A stretch of DNA of 64,000 nt from Mycobacterium sp. (lineage in GTDB: Bacteria > Actinomycetota > Actinomycetes > Mycobacteriales > Mycobacteriaceae), in NCBI RefSeq assembly GCF_004298145.1, contig NZ_SCRH01000056.1, forward strand, positions 62,001 to 126,000, written 5' to 3'. The notes beneath the pieces are model-generated. The model was not told where the DNA came from. It searched no databases and saw only the letters and a list, made by a program, of their open reading frames with translations. Positions 42,047-50,173 of this stretch are shown piece after piece (position 1 is the first letter of the stretch; each line of letters begins with the position of its first letter). The translations under genes were made by a program, and so were the position numbers.

Positions 42047-43402
42047 TCAACGACGCGCGCCCGGGTCTTCCCGGACCTCGACGTTGCCTGCTACGGGCGG
42101 GTACTTGCTGCGGCCACCAGCCGGCAGCTTGAGTAACGTTGGGATATCGACGGAACCGCTCGTCACCCAGGTGTGCCCCAGCTCGTACAGGTACAGAGGC
42201 GTGTCCGCCGGTATCGCCGCCTTCACCCCCCTGGGTGCCACGACGACGAAGTCCGGCGCGATGCCGAACTGGGACATGGGCTTGTCGACCATCATGTCCT
42301 TCAATGCTTGCTTTATCTGTTCACGAGTTTCTCGCGGCTGATCAATTACGACGACATAGCGAGCTGTTATCGAGAAATATCCGTCGCTGTTGATTGACTC
42401 GCCCTCAAGTAACGCAATAACACTTTGTGGTCGCCATTCTTCTTTCGTGCGTTTCACTAATTCCAACGCCACCACTTTTGCCAGTTTGAGAGTGCGCAGG
42501 CGAACAATGGTTTCTCGAAGAACGCGCGACCGCTCAAGTCGCTCTGCAAGTTCGTCAGTTCCTCGGCGATCCATAATCTCCGGTCGAACGATCTTCTGAT
42601 ATGCCTTGACGTTCTTGTCGACAATTTCCACGCCAAGACCGCGCCGCCCGAGCCTTTCCGCTTCCGCCACCACACTTCCTGAGCCGGCGAAAGGATCGAA
42701 TACAACATCGCCTTCATCAGTGCTAAGAAAGATGAGGCGCTCGACCAGATTGGGCGGCAGCGGGCAGGCGTGCTGAATCTGTGTCGCCCCCCAGGTCCCC
42801 TGCTGCGGGATGGGGATACTCCAGACGTTCGTCGGCACCTTCCCCAGCGGGTTGTATCGCTCAGGCCATTTGACCCACCACTGGGCCAGGTCGACGGGAT
42901 CGCGAAGGCGGTCAACGTGATACTTGTAATCGTCAGACTTCACCAGCAGCAATATGTACTCGAAGCTGTTTCGAAGTGTGCCGCGCCTAGACCAGGGCAG
43001 TGTCTTGTGTTTCTCCCACACAATGATGTCCCGCAGGCGCCAACCAACTTCCTCGGCTTCGTTCGCGAGGTCAAACGGTAGCTTTCGTACTGCGCTGCCA
43101 TTCCCATTGCTGTCTTGGTCGAGAAGCGTATCCGCGATTACCCACATGGACCCGTCATGGCGCGTGTGCCGATAAATCGTTCTGAAGATTCCTCGGCAAT
43201 CAGCTAGGTAATCGTCATAGTCTTGCCCCCACCCGACCTGATCGGGGTGGCCGTAGTTCTTCAGATTCGCATATGGAGGTGACGTAATAGTGCACGTCAG
43301 CAATGGTTCACTCGGTGACGATTTCTTGTTGAGCAAAAGATCGAGCCGACGCGAATCTCCCCGGTGAACTGTGAAATACCGGTCAGGTTCGGTTGTCACC
43401 AT
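42047..43402 (-). CDS. Beta-class DNA methyltransferase (N4-cytosine or N6-adenine)
   Basis: The 451-residue protein has catalytic motif IV TSPPYANLKNYG at residue 40, then the target-recognition region, then HACPLPPNLVERLI (about 211-224) and motif I FDPFAGSGSVVAEAE (235-249). The order IV then I defines the beta class, and TSPPY is typical of N4-cytosine enzymes. A C-terminal extension of about 180 residues is unassigned and could hold a regulatory or nuclease-coupling function. No restriction endonuclease gene is visible nearby. The ATG at 43402 follows GAGG; the in-frame ATG at 43417 is an alternative. It is followed by the GHKL ATPase gene 165 bases downstream. Confidence 0.88.
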   Translation of the reverse strand: MVTTEPDRYFTVHRGDSRRLDLLLNKKSSPSEPLLTCTITSPPYANLKNYGHPDQVGWGQDYDDYLADCRGIFRTIYRHTRHDGSMWVIADTLLDQDSNGNGSAVRKLPFDLANEAEEVGWRLRDIIVWEKHKTLPWSRRGTLRNSFEYILLLVKSDDYKYHVDRLRDPVDLAQWWVKWPERYNPLGKVPTNVWSIPIPQQGTWGATQIQHACPLPPNLVERLIFLSTDEGDVVFDPFAGSGSVVAEAERLGRRGLGVEIVDKNVKAYQKIVRPEIMDRRGTDELAERLERSRVLRETIVRLRTLKLAKVVALELVKRTKEEWRPQSVIALLEGESINSDGYFSITARYVVVIDQPRETREQIKQALKDMMVDKPMSQFGIAPDFVVVAPRGVKAAIPADTPLYLYELGHTWVTSGSVDIPTLLKLPAGGRSKYPPVAGNVEVREDPGARR

Positions 43403-43482
43403 TGTGTGTCGCCTCATCGCCTTGGTTGTCGGTCGGGTGTGCTTCGAAGCTTAGATGGGCGGGCCGACGAGATCAAGCATAT

Positions 43483-43509
43483 TTTGGGTTTGTCGCGCAT
43501 CAACCCAAA
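43483..43509. promoter_or_regulatory. Inverted TTTGGGTT / AACCCAAA operator upstream of the methyltransferase gene
   Basis: TTTGGGTT at 43483-43490 and AACCCAAA at 43502-43509 form perfect 8-bp arms around 11 bases, 66-107 bases before the possible starts of the methyltransferase. This is the same motif as in the cluster before the GHKL ATPase gene, so both promoters probably respond to one protein. Confidence 0.6.
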
Positions 43510-43638
43510 TTGGAGATCTCTCTCCGTGGGCGTTGCCAGACGGATGGTCGATGCCGAGGCCCTGACCCGAGCGGCTGCCGGCGCGCGCCCCATCAGGAGA
43601 TCGAGTTGCCCGCCCGATGCACGACGCGTGGGCCCCGT

Positions 43639-43657
43639 TACGGGACCGATACGGGAC
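43639..43657 (+). repeat. TACGGGAC repeats, candidate integrase arm sites (right)
   Basis: TACGGGAC occurs at 43639-43646 and 43650-43657. The arrangement mirrors the repeats at the left end (31057 and 31067). It lies between the methyltransferase gene and the tRNA core. Confidence 0.5.
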
Positions 43658-43705
43658 CGCGAGCCGAGAGCGGGGACCGCAAACGCGGGAAAGTCGAAGT
43701 AGATG

Positions 43706-43779
43706 TGGAGCCGATGACGGGAATCGAACCCGCGTATTCAGCTTGGGAAGCTGATGTTCTGCCATTGAACTACATCGGC
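43706..43779 (-). tRNA. tRNA-Gly (anticodon CCC)
   Basis: The 74-base gene folds as a full cloverleaf on the minus strand: acceptor stem GCCGATG/CATCGGC, D-arm GTTCAATGGCAGAAC, anticodon loop TTCCCAA in a TCAGC/GCTGA stem, T-arm GCGGGTTCGATTCCCGT, and an encoded CCA. The element integrated in the anticodon arm, so the 3' half (43706-43730) is supplied by the element and keeps the tRNA functional. Confidence 0.97.
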
Positions 43780-43943
43780 GCGGTCGCCTCAGAAGGCTAG
43801 CATCCGCAGGCTGAGGCTCTCGCCCGCGCGGGCGGCCTGACCTTCACCTACGCCTGGATAAAGAACGCACGCGCGAAATCTAAGACGCCTATCTAACTAT
43901 TCTCATAACGCCAATATTTATTATTTCGTTATCGCAACGTAAT

Positions 43944-44588
43944 GTGCTCCGGGTGGGTCGACACGCATTAGCCAGGAAGCGGCGGAAACCGTCAGTGGCC
44001 CTGGCTGCAGTGCTCGCCCCCGCGGCCGTGTTCTTCGCCGTCTCCGGTGACGTGCATCCATTCGTCGCCCGGGAGGTGGCCAAACCCGTTATCAGTGAGG
44101 TCGCCCCCTGTTGCGTGCAAATCGTGACGGTGGCATCGAAGCGGCCCAGTAAATGGTTCGATGACGGCGAGCCCACCGCGGCATCGCGCTATCACACGCG
44201 ATCGCGTTTCCTGCCCGTCGGCGTCGCGCCGGAGCAAGGGCTGCAGGTCCGGACGATCCTGGTCGAGCGCAGTATCAGCGCGGACTTCCCCCAGATCCAC
44301 GAGATCGGCGGGGTGCGACCGGATCCGCTGCCCTGGCATCCCCGAGGTATGGCGCTCGACGTCATGATTCCCAACCCCGACAACGCCGAGGGCATAGCGC
44401 TGGGAAACACGATCGTCGCCTACGTCATGCAGAACGCCGCCCGGTTCGGAATACAGGACGCGATCTGGCGGGGCGTCTATTACACGCCCGGCGGTTCGCA
44501 GGCCAGCAGGCTCGGCCACTACGACCACGTCCATGTGACGACCATCGGGGGCGGATATCCGACGGGCGGGGAGGTCTATCTCCGCTGA
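43944..44588 (+). CDS. Exported protein with M15/VanY-like HxH pattern (Rv0320-like)
   Basis: The 214-residue precursor starts at a GTG and has an N-terminal membrane segment (SVALAAVLAPAAVFFAV). The C-terminal half contains WHPRGMALDVMIPN and later GHYDHVHV, the His/Asp and HxH zinc pattern of D-alanyl-D-alanine carboxypeptidase-like (peptidase M15/VanY) folds. It is therefore a candidate cell-wall hydrolase. It matches Rv0320 in place, immediately before dcd. The AT-rich 140 bases before it probably hold its promoter. Confidence 0.8.
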   Translation: MLRVGRHALARKRRKPSVALAAVLAPAAVFFAVSGDVHPFVAREVAKPVISEVAPCCVQIVTVASKRPSKWFDDGEPTAASRYHTRSRFLPVGVAPEQGLQVRTILVERSISADFPQIHEIGGVRPDPLPWHPRGMALDVMIPNPDNAEGIALGNTIVAYVMQNAARFGIQDAIWRGVYYTPGGSQASRLGHYDHVHVTTIGGGYPTGGEVYLR

Positions 44589-44617
44589 ACCCGTTCAGCA
44601 GCCGATAGGCTCGTCGC

Positions 44618-45190
44618 GTGCTGCTCTCCGATCGCGACCTCAGGGCCGAAATCACCGCCGGGCGGTTGGGCGTCGACCCCTTCGACGACGCCCTGGTGCA
44701 GCCGTCCAGCATCGACGTTCGCCTTGACTGCATGTTCCGGGTGTTCAACAACACCCGCTACACCCATATCGACCCGGCAAAGCAGCAGGACGAGTTGACC
44801 ACCTTGGTCGAACCCGCCGAGGGGGAGCCGTTCGTGCTGCATCCCGGCGAGTTCGTGCTGGGCTCGACGCTGGAACTGATCACCTTGCCCGAGGACCTCG
44901 CGGGACGGCTGGAGGGCAAATCGTCGCTGGGGCGCCTTGGCCTGCTGACACACTCGACGGCCGGCTTCATCGATCCCGGCTTCAGCGGCCACATCACCCT
45001 CGAGCTATCCAACGTCGCGAACCTGCCGATCACGCTCTGGCCGGGCATGAAGATCGGTCAGCTGTGCATCCTGCGGTTGACCAGCCCGGCCGAACATCCT
45101 TACGGCAGTTCGCGAGTGGGTTCGAAGTACCAGGGCCAGCGAGGACCCACGCCGTCGCGCTCCTACCAGAACTTCATATCGTCTACATAG
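44618..45190 (+). CDS. dcd: dCTP deaminase (bifunctional dCTP deaminase/dUTPase)
   Basis: The 190-residue protein has the Dcd signature: VQPSSIDVRLD, the RLEGKSSLGRLGL motif with the catalytic Arg/Ser region, and HSTAGFIDPGFSGHITLEL with the catalytic Glu. Mycobacterial Dcd converts dCTP directly to dUMP, combining deaminase and dUTPase steps, for thymidylate supply. The start is GTG, 29 bases after the Rv0320-like gene. Length equals that of Rv0321. Confidence 0.96.
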   Translation: MLLSDRDLRAEITAGRLGVDPFDDALVQPSSIDVRLDCMFRVFNNTRYTHIDPAKQQDELTTLVEPAEGEPFVLHPGEFVLGSTLELITLPEDLAGRLEGKSSLGRLGLLTHSTAGFIDPGFSGHITLELSNVANLPITLWPGMKIGQLCILRLTSPAEHPYGSSRVGSKYQGQRGPTPSRSYQNFISST

Positions 45191-45297
45191 GTTCTGCGGG
45201 GCCCGTTCGCCCCCGTTCTGGGCGATACTTAGTTAGCCATGGTTTTTACCTCCGCCTGGCCATGGTTCATCGTGCAATACCTTTGGAGGGGTTTGTA

Positions 45298-47136
45298 TTG
45301 GATATCGTGCTCGGGGTGTCGATGGCACCGTCGTCGATCCAAATGGTTGTCCTGCAAGGCGAATACGCCGACGGCGCCACGGTAGAAGAGGACGCGATCG
45401 ACGTCACCGCCGGCGATGATGCAGCCACCGCGAGCGCACCCGACCGGGTGATCTCGGCCATTTTGGGTACCCGCGAGGGTGCCGCCGATGCCGGCCTCGA
45501 GCTGTCGTCCATCGGGGTGACGTGGACCGATCAATTCGAGGCGGCCGCCCTGCGCGACGCACTGACCGCTCACCGGATCGACAACGTGATGCTGGTCTCG
45601 GCGTTTCTCGCCGCGGCTGCGCTGGCGCAAAACGTCGGCGACGCAATGGGTTACGAACGCACCGCCGTGCTGCTGGTGGAGCCCGATACCGCGACGCTGG
45701 CTGTCGTCGAGACGTCCGACGGTTCCATCCCGGATGTCTACAAACAGCAGATACGTGCCGAGTCCTACGGTGCTGCCGCCGAGCAACTCGGCGCGATGGT
45801 CGCCGGGCTGGAGAAGCTGGAATCAGTGCCGGGCGGGTTGTTCGTGGTCGGCTCGGGCATCGATGTCGCTCCGTTGAAGCAGGCCCTGCAGTCGACGACG
45901 TTCCTCGACGTCAGTGTCGCCGAGGAGACGGCGCTGGCCCGCGGCGCGGCGCTGGCGTCGGCGAACGCCCCGCTGTTTGCCTCCTCGACCGCCGCGCTGG
46001 CTTATGCGCAAGACCCCGGCACCGGCGCGGTCGACCAGTACTCCCTGCCCGAATACCTCTATGTTCCCTTCGGTCCGGAGGCCGTTGACGACGAGCTCGC
46101 CTACAGCGCGGTGGGCGATGAGGACGTTGACTCGCCGACCGTCGTCATCGAGAGGCTTTTCCTTCCCGAAGAGGGTCAGCCGCAGCGGCGGCCGGCTTTG
46201 TTGGTCGGCAGCGGGCTGGCGGTGGCCGGCATCAGCGCGGTGTTGGCGCTCGAGATCGCGTTGGCGATCGGCATCCGCTCGACGGGGACCGTCGCTTTGC
46301 AGCCAACCCCAAACCAGCGCCTGATCGTTCCCACCGAGCAGGCCCCGGCGCCGGCGCAGGCATCGGCACCGGAGCCGAAAATCAGCGTGCCCGCCCCGGT
46401 GGCGGCGCCCAAGCCGTTGACCCCCCCGGTCGCCGCGCCGCTGCCCGCGGTGCCGCCGCCGGCAGCCCCTCCCATGCCCGCGGCGCCGCCGCTGATTCCG
46501 GTTCCCGTCGCGGTTGCGCCGGTGCCGGTTCCCGTGCCGGTCCGCATCCCGATTCCCAACCCGGTTGTGAGCCCCCCGGTGTTCGAGCCCCCGCCGCGCG
46601 TGTCCGTCCCCCAACCGGTGCTGCCCCAACCGCCGGTGCGCATGCCTCAGCCGCCGGCGCCCCCGAAGGTCGGCGGCACTGTTCCGCAGTCGCCACCGCA
46701 CCAAACGCCTCCCGGCGATGTCACACCGCCCAAGCCGAGTAGTCCCGGTAACTCGGGTGGTGGGCACGTTCCGACACCCGGTGCGGGCGCGTCGGGTGGC
46801 TCGGGTGGTGGGCACGTTCCGACGCCCGGTGCGGGCGGGTCGGGTGGCTCGGGTGGTGGGCACGTGCCGACCCCTGGTGCGGGTGGTTCCGGTGGTGGAC
46901 ACGTTCCGACACCCGGTGCGGGCGCGTCGGGTGGCTCGGGTGGTGGGCACGTTCCGACGCCCGGTGCGGGCGGGTCGGGTGGCGGTGGCCACGCTCCTGC
47001 CCCCGGCGGGGGATTTGGCGGTGGCCACGCTCCTGCCCCTAGCGGCGGCGGCGGCTTCGGCGGCGCTGGCGGCGGTGGCGGCTTTGGCGGCGGCCACGGT
47101 GGCGGCGGCGGCCACGGTGGCGGCGGGCACAAATAG
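45298..47136 (+). CDS. DUF7159-type membrane protein with Pro- and Gly-rich tail (copy 2)
   Basis: The 612-residue protein starts at a TTG after TTTGGAGGGG. Residues 1-230 repeat the degenerate Hsp70/actin-like pattern: IVLGVSMAPSSIQMVVLQG, VLLVEPDTATLAVVE, FVVGSGIDVAPLKQ, TALARGAALASANAPLF. A transmembrane helix near residues 299-325 leads to a Pro-rich stretch and then an unusual Gly/His tail with five copies of GGHVPTPGAG. It is the longest copy and the first of four in tandem before udgA. Confidence 0.8.
   Translation: MDIVLGVSMAPSSIQMVVLQGEYADGATVEEDAIDVTAGDDAATASAPDRVISAILGTREGAADAGLELSSIGVTWTDQFEAAALRDALTAHRIDNVMLVSAFLAAAALAQNVGDAMGYERTAVLLVEPDTATLAVVETSDGSIPDVYKQQIRAESYGAAAEQLGAMVAGLEKLESVPGGLFVVGSGIDVAPLKQALQSTTFLDVSVAEETALARGAALASANAPLFASSTAALAYAQDPGTGAVDQYSLPEYLYVPFGPEAVDDELAYSAVGDEDVDSPTVVIERLFLPEEGQPQRRPALLVGSGLAVAGISAVLALEIALAIGIRSTGTVALQPTPNQRLIVPTEQAPAPAQASAPEPKISVPAPVAAPKPLTPPVAAPLPAVPPPAAPPMPAAPPLIPVPVAVAPVPVPVPVRIPIPNPVVSPPVFEPPPRVSVPQPVLPQPPVRMPQPPAPPKVGGTVPQSPPHQTPPGDVTPPKPSSPGNSGGGHVPTPGAGASGGSGGGHVPTPGAGGSGGSGGGHVPTPGAGGSGGGHVPTPGAGASGGSGGGHVPTPGAGGSGGGGHAPAPGGGFGGGHAPAPSGGGGFGGAGGGGGFGGGHGGGGGHGGGGHK
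46753..46983 (+). repeat. In-frame 48-bp tandem repeats encoding GGHVPTPGAG units
   Basis: The GG(G/A)CACGT(T/G)CCGAC unit begins at 46762, 46810, 46858, 46897 and 46945: spacings 48, 48, 39 and 48 bp, all multiples of three. The repeats code for the tail of DUF7159 copy 2 and are likely to vary in number between strains. Confidence 0.85.
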
Positions 47137-47150
47137 CCGCGTTTTACCAA

Positions 47151-47169
47151 CACCGCGCGGCCCGCGGTG
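47151..47169 (+). terminator. Hairpin after DUF7159 copy 2
   Basis: CACCGCG (47151-47157) and CGCGGTG (47163-47169) pair around five bases, 15 bases beyond the stop codon. It is a candidate terminator separating copy 2 from copy 3; no T-run follows. Confidence 0.4.
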
Positions 47170-47379
47170 CATCACTCGCCCGAGATCACACGGGTAGTGT
47201 CGAAGTATTGAGGCTGGCAGAAGATGCTGCCTCATCCGCCAGAATTTCATCAGCCCAGCGGTATGTCCGGATTGCGGCCCGCGCTCTGCTGTGGCGGGAA
47301 GTCCGCGGCGAACGCTGAATAGTGGTGCTGCCGAGGGGCCGTCGGGCAGTACAGCGAATTGGGCAGGGGAGCTTAACCG

Positions 47380-48765
47380 GTGGTGGGCATCGTGCTCGGC
47401 GTCTCGATGACGCCGACGAAGGTGCGTATGGTGCTGGTCGAAGGCGAAAGCGCCGACGGGGTCACCGTCGACGAGGACGGCTTCGACGTCGACACGCAAC
47501 GGACCGCCAAGCCCGGAACCGCTCCCAACGAAGTGATCTCGGCCATCCTGGGCACCCGGGAAGGCGCCACCGACGGCGGCTATCGGCTGCTGTCGACGGG
47601 TGTGACCTGGACCGATCATGTCGAGGCGGCGCTGCTGCGCGACGCCCTGATCGCGCACAAGGTCGAAAACGTCATGCTGGTCTCGGCTTTCATGGCCGCG
47701 ACCGCGCTGGCGCAGGCTGTCGGCGACGCCACGAATTATGCGCGTACCGCGCTGCTCTTCGTCGAGCCCTACAGCGCGACGTTGGCGGTGGTCAACACGG
47801 CCGACGGTGCGGTCTCGGAGGTGCGTCGCAGGCTTCTCGTGGACGACGAAGACGAAGCGGTGGCCGAACTTGCCGATATGGCCTCCGGCGCCGAGACGCT
47901 CGAAACGCGGCCGGAAGGGCTGGTTCTGGTCGGTTCCGGCGTCGATATCCCGCTGATCAAACCGGTGTTGGAGGCCGCGACTTCGCTGGAGCTGTCCATC
48001 CCGGACGAACCCGAGATGGCCCTGGCGCGGGGTGCCGCACTGGCGTCGGCGCACGCGCCGTTGTTCGCGTCGTCCACGGCCGCAGTCGCTTACGCGCTGG
48101 ACCCCGGCACCGGAGAGGTCGACCCGCTCGCCCTGGCCGGACAGTTCCCCGGACTGCTGCCCGGATACCAACCCGACTACCGCAGCCGTATCGCGGCTCT
48201 CGCCGCCGACGCCGACAAAGGCAAGACCAACGTCGCCTACAGTGCCCTGGCGGACGACGATGCCGACGCCAAGACGCTCATCGGCCTGGACGAGCGCACG
48301 CGGCGGCGCAAGTCCTTGTTGCTGGTGAGTAGCACCGTGGCGGTGATTTTCATCGCCGCCGTGGTGGCGCTGGAGATCGCGCTGGCGATCAGCATTCGCC
48401 CGACGGTCGCGTTGCGGCCCAGTCCCAACGAGAATGTCGTCGCGCCAGCACCCGCCCCACCCAAGCCCGCGCCGCCAGCACAGGCTCAGCCGAAGATCAC
48501 TCCGCCGGGGCCGTTGGCCGCGCCCCATCCCGTCGCGCCGCCGGCTCCCGCCGCTCCGCCCATAGCCGTCCCGGTTCCCGTGTTGCCGCCGCGCGTCTTC
48601 GTTCCCCCGCCCCGCGCGCCGCTCCGACCGCCGGTACCCGGACTGGGTGGCGGCCACGGGCCCTTCGGCGGCCACGGGCCCTTCGGCGGTCACGGGCTAT
48701 TCGGGGGCGGGCACGGGCCCTTCGGCGGCGGCCATGGCCACGGCGGGGGCCACGGGCACCGCTAG
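47380..48765 (+). CDS. DUF7159-type membrane protein (copy 3)
   Basis: The 461-residue protein starts at GTG 47380 (or 47383) after AGGGGAGC. It repeats the family pattern: IVLGVSMTPTKVRMVLVEGE, LLFVEPYSATLAVVN, LVLVGSGVDIPLIKP, MALARGAALASAHAPLFASS. A membrane helix lies near residues 312-336, then a short Pro-rich region and a Gly/His tail built of GGHGPFGG repeats. The N-terminal domain faces the cytoplasm and the tail the envelope. Confidence 0.8.
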   Translation: MVGIVLGVSMTPTKVRMVLVEGESADGVTVDEDGFDVDTQRTAKPGTAPNEVISAILGTREGATDGGYRLLSTGVTWTDHVEAALLRDALIAHKVENVMLVSAFMAATALAQAVGDATNYARTALLFVEPYSATLAVVNTADGAVSEVRRRLLVDDEDEAVAELADMASGAETLETRPEGLVLVGSGVDIPLIKPVLEAATSLELSIPDEPEMALARGAALASAHAPLFASSTAAVAYALDPGTGEVDPLALAGQFPGLLPGYQPDYRSRIAALAADADKGKTNVAYSALADDDADAKTLIGLDERTRRRKSLLLVSSTVAVIFIAAVVALEIALAISIRPTVALRPSPNENVVAPAPAPPKPAPPAQAQPKITPPGPLAAPHPVAPPAPAAPPIAVPVPVLPPRVFVPPPRAPLRPPVPGLGGGHGPFGGHGPFGGHGLFGGGHGPFGGGHGHGGGHGHR

Positions 48766-48895
48766 CGCCTCTCGCGGGTCGCGGGCGTGTCTGACCCAGC
48801 GCGCTAGGGTGGCGTCGCGAAGCCCCATGCGGCGCCGGCGCAGCTGTCCTGGCGCAGCACAGCAACCAAGCGTTGAACGACGATGTGGAGGAGCG

Positions 48896-50011
48896 GTGGA
48901 GGTCGTACTCGGGGTGTCTATGGCACCTGAGACAGTCCGCATGGTGCTCGTCGAAGGTGCAGCCGCGGGCGGAGTGACCGTCGATCAGGACGGCTTCGAC
49001 GTCGCCGGCGACTCGACCCCCGCTGCCACCGCCAATCACGTCGTCGCGGCCATTCTCGGCACCCGGGACAGCGCGGCCCAGGGCGGTTACCAGCTCACAT
49101 CGAGTGGGGTGAGCTGGACCGACCCGGTCGGGGCGGCGGCACTGCGGGATGTGTTGGCGGCCCGCAAGATTGAGAACGTGATGCTGGTCTCGGCGGTGAT
49201 GGCCGCCGCGGCGCTGGCGCAGGCCATGGGCAGCGCGACCAATTGGGCGCGCACCGCGTTGCTGCTCGTCGAGCCGACCAGCGCGACCCTGGCGGTAGTC
49301 GACACCACCAACGGAACGGTCACCGACGTGCATCGGCACCCACTGCCCGGCCGCGACGACGTCGCGCTGGCGAAGCTGACCGCGATGGTCTCGGGCGCCG
49401 AATCAATGAGAGCGCGACCCGACGGAGTCTTCCTGGTCGGCTCGGACGTGGACATCCCGTTGATCAAGCCAACGCTCGAGGCCGCGACATCGCTCTCGGT
49501 GACAACACCCGAGGAACCCGAGATGGCCCTGGCGCGGGGCGCCTCGCTGGCCGCGGCGAACGCGGATTTGGGGGCGCCGCGCACGATCACGATGCCCGCC
49601 GCGCGGATTTCCTCGACCGCGGTGCCCGAGTTCGCCTACAGCGCCGACGCGCACGACGCCCCCGCGTCCGACGCGCCGTCGCGTGGGCGGCACAGCCGGA
49701 AGTCGGTCGCCGCGATCGTCGGCGTGACGGCCATTTTCATCACCGGCTTCGTGGCGTTGGCCCTGGCACTGGTCTTCGGTAGCCACCCGCACACGGACCA
49801 ACCACCCGACGTCAGCACGAACGTCGTTGCGCCGGAGAATCCGCCGCCTCCGAACGCCGGTCCACCGGGCCCGCCCCCGCCATCGGCCCCTGCGCCGGCA
49901 CCACCCGAAGCGTCTCCGCCGCCTGCTGCGCCTTCGCCGCATTCCGGCGACCACGAATTCTGGGACGACTGGCTGCAACGCCATTTGGGGCCCGGAATCC
50001 CGGTCCCGTAG
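48896..50011 (+). CDS. DUF7159-type membrane protein (copy 4, short)
   Basis: The 371-residue copy starts at a GTG after TGGAGGAGC. It keeps VVLGVSMAPETVRMVLVEG, LLLVEPTSATLAVVD, FLVGSDVDIPLIKP and EMALARGASLAAAN, but lacks the LFASSTAALAYA block that follows in the other copies. The membrane helix is near residues 266-290 and the Pro-rich tail is only about 75 residues. It is the most divergent and shortest member. Confidence 0.8.
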   Translation: MEVVLGVSMAPETVRMVLVEGAAAGGVTVDQDGFDVAGDSTPAATANHVVAAILGTRDSAAQGGYQLTSSGVSWTDPVGAAALRDVLAARKIENVMLVSAVMAAAALAQAMGSATNWARTALLLVEPTSATLAVVDTTNGTVTDVHRHPLPGRDDVALAKLTAMVSGAESMRARPDGVFLVGSDVDIPLIKPTLEAATSLSVTTPEEPEMALARGASLAAANADLGAPRTITMPAARISSTAVPEFAYSADAHDAPASDAPSRGRHSRKSVAAIVGVTAIFITGFVALALALVFGSHPHTDQPPDVSTNVVAPENPPPPNAGPPGPPPPSAPAPAPPEASPPPAAPSPHSGDHEFWDDWLQRHLGPGIPVP

Positions 50012-50173
50012 CCCGGTCCCGGACGATCCCGGCCCACCCCCGACCACCGATCGCGCGTAAAATGGGGACACTAGGGGAATAACGGTGAGGACTCAGCGAT
50101 GTCGCGCGCCAGCATTTCGTGCGGCGGCGACGCCCTCACCGCGAATGGCTAGCAACCGACTATTGGAGGAGCT

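Larger units (their letters stand above)
30882..43750. mobile_element. 12.9-kb integrative element in tRNA-Gly(CCC)
   Basis: The element is bounded by a 20-bp core, CGCGTATTC(G/A)GCTTGGGAAG, at 30882-30901 and inside the tRNA at 43731-43750 (19 of 20 identical). Matching TACGGG repeats lie just inside both ends. It contains a tyrosine integrase, a serine recombinase, two excisionase-like HTH proteins, a RepA-like ATPase with an iteron-like array, a capsid-like protein and a GHKL ATPase/methyltransferase pair. Base composition is visibly lower in GC than the flanks in the left half. I see no portal, large terminase, tail, lysis or conjugation genes, so it is neither a full prophage nor an ICE. 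Confidence 0.88.

Noticed and set aside
43394..43420. A second restriction-endonuclease gene next to the methyltransferase
   Set aside because: I searched 42047-43705 and the region around the GHKL gene for another open frame of useful size and found only shadows; any nuclease would have to lie in the C-terminal domains.
43364..43800. Open frames running through the tRNA-Gly gene
   Set aside because: They overlap a complete cloverleaf tRNA and the attachment core, so coding is not credible.
46753..47136. PE_PGRS-like gene because of the Gly-rich repeats
   Set aside because: The repeats lack GGA/GGN triplets of PGRS and are in frame with the DUF7159-type head and membrane helix; there is no PE domain.
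45823..48693. A 956-codon minus-strand frame
   Set aside because: It spans the antisense of two DUF7159-type genes and the gap between them; the Arg/Gly/His-rich product is the usual artefact of GC-rich third positions.
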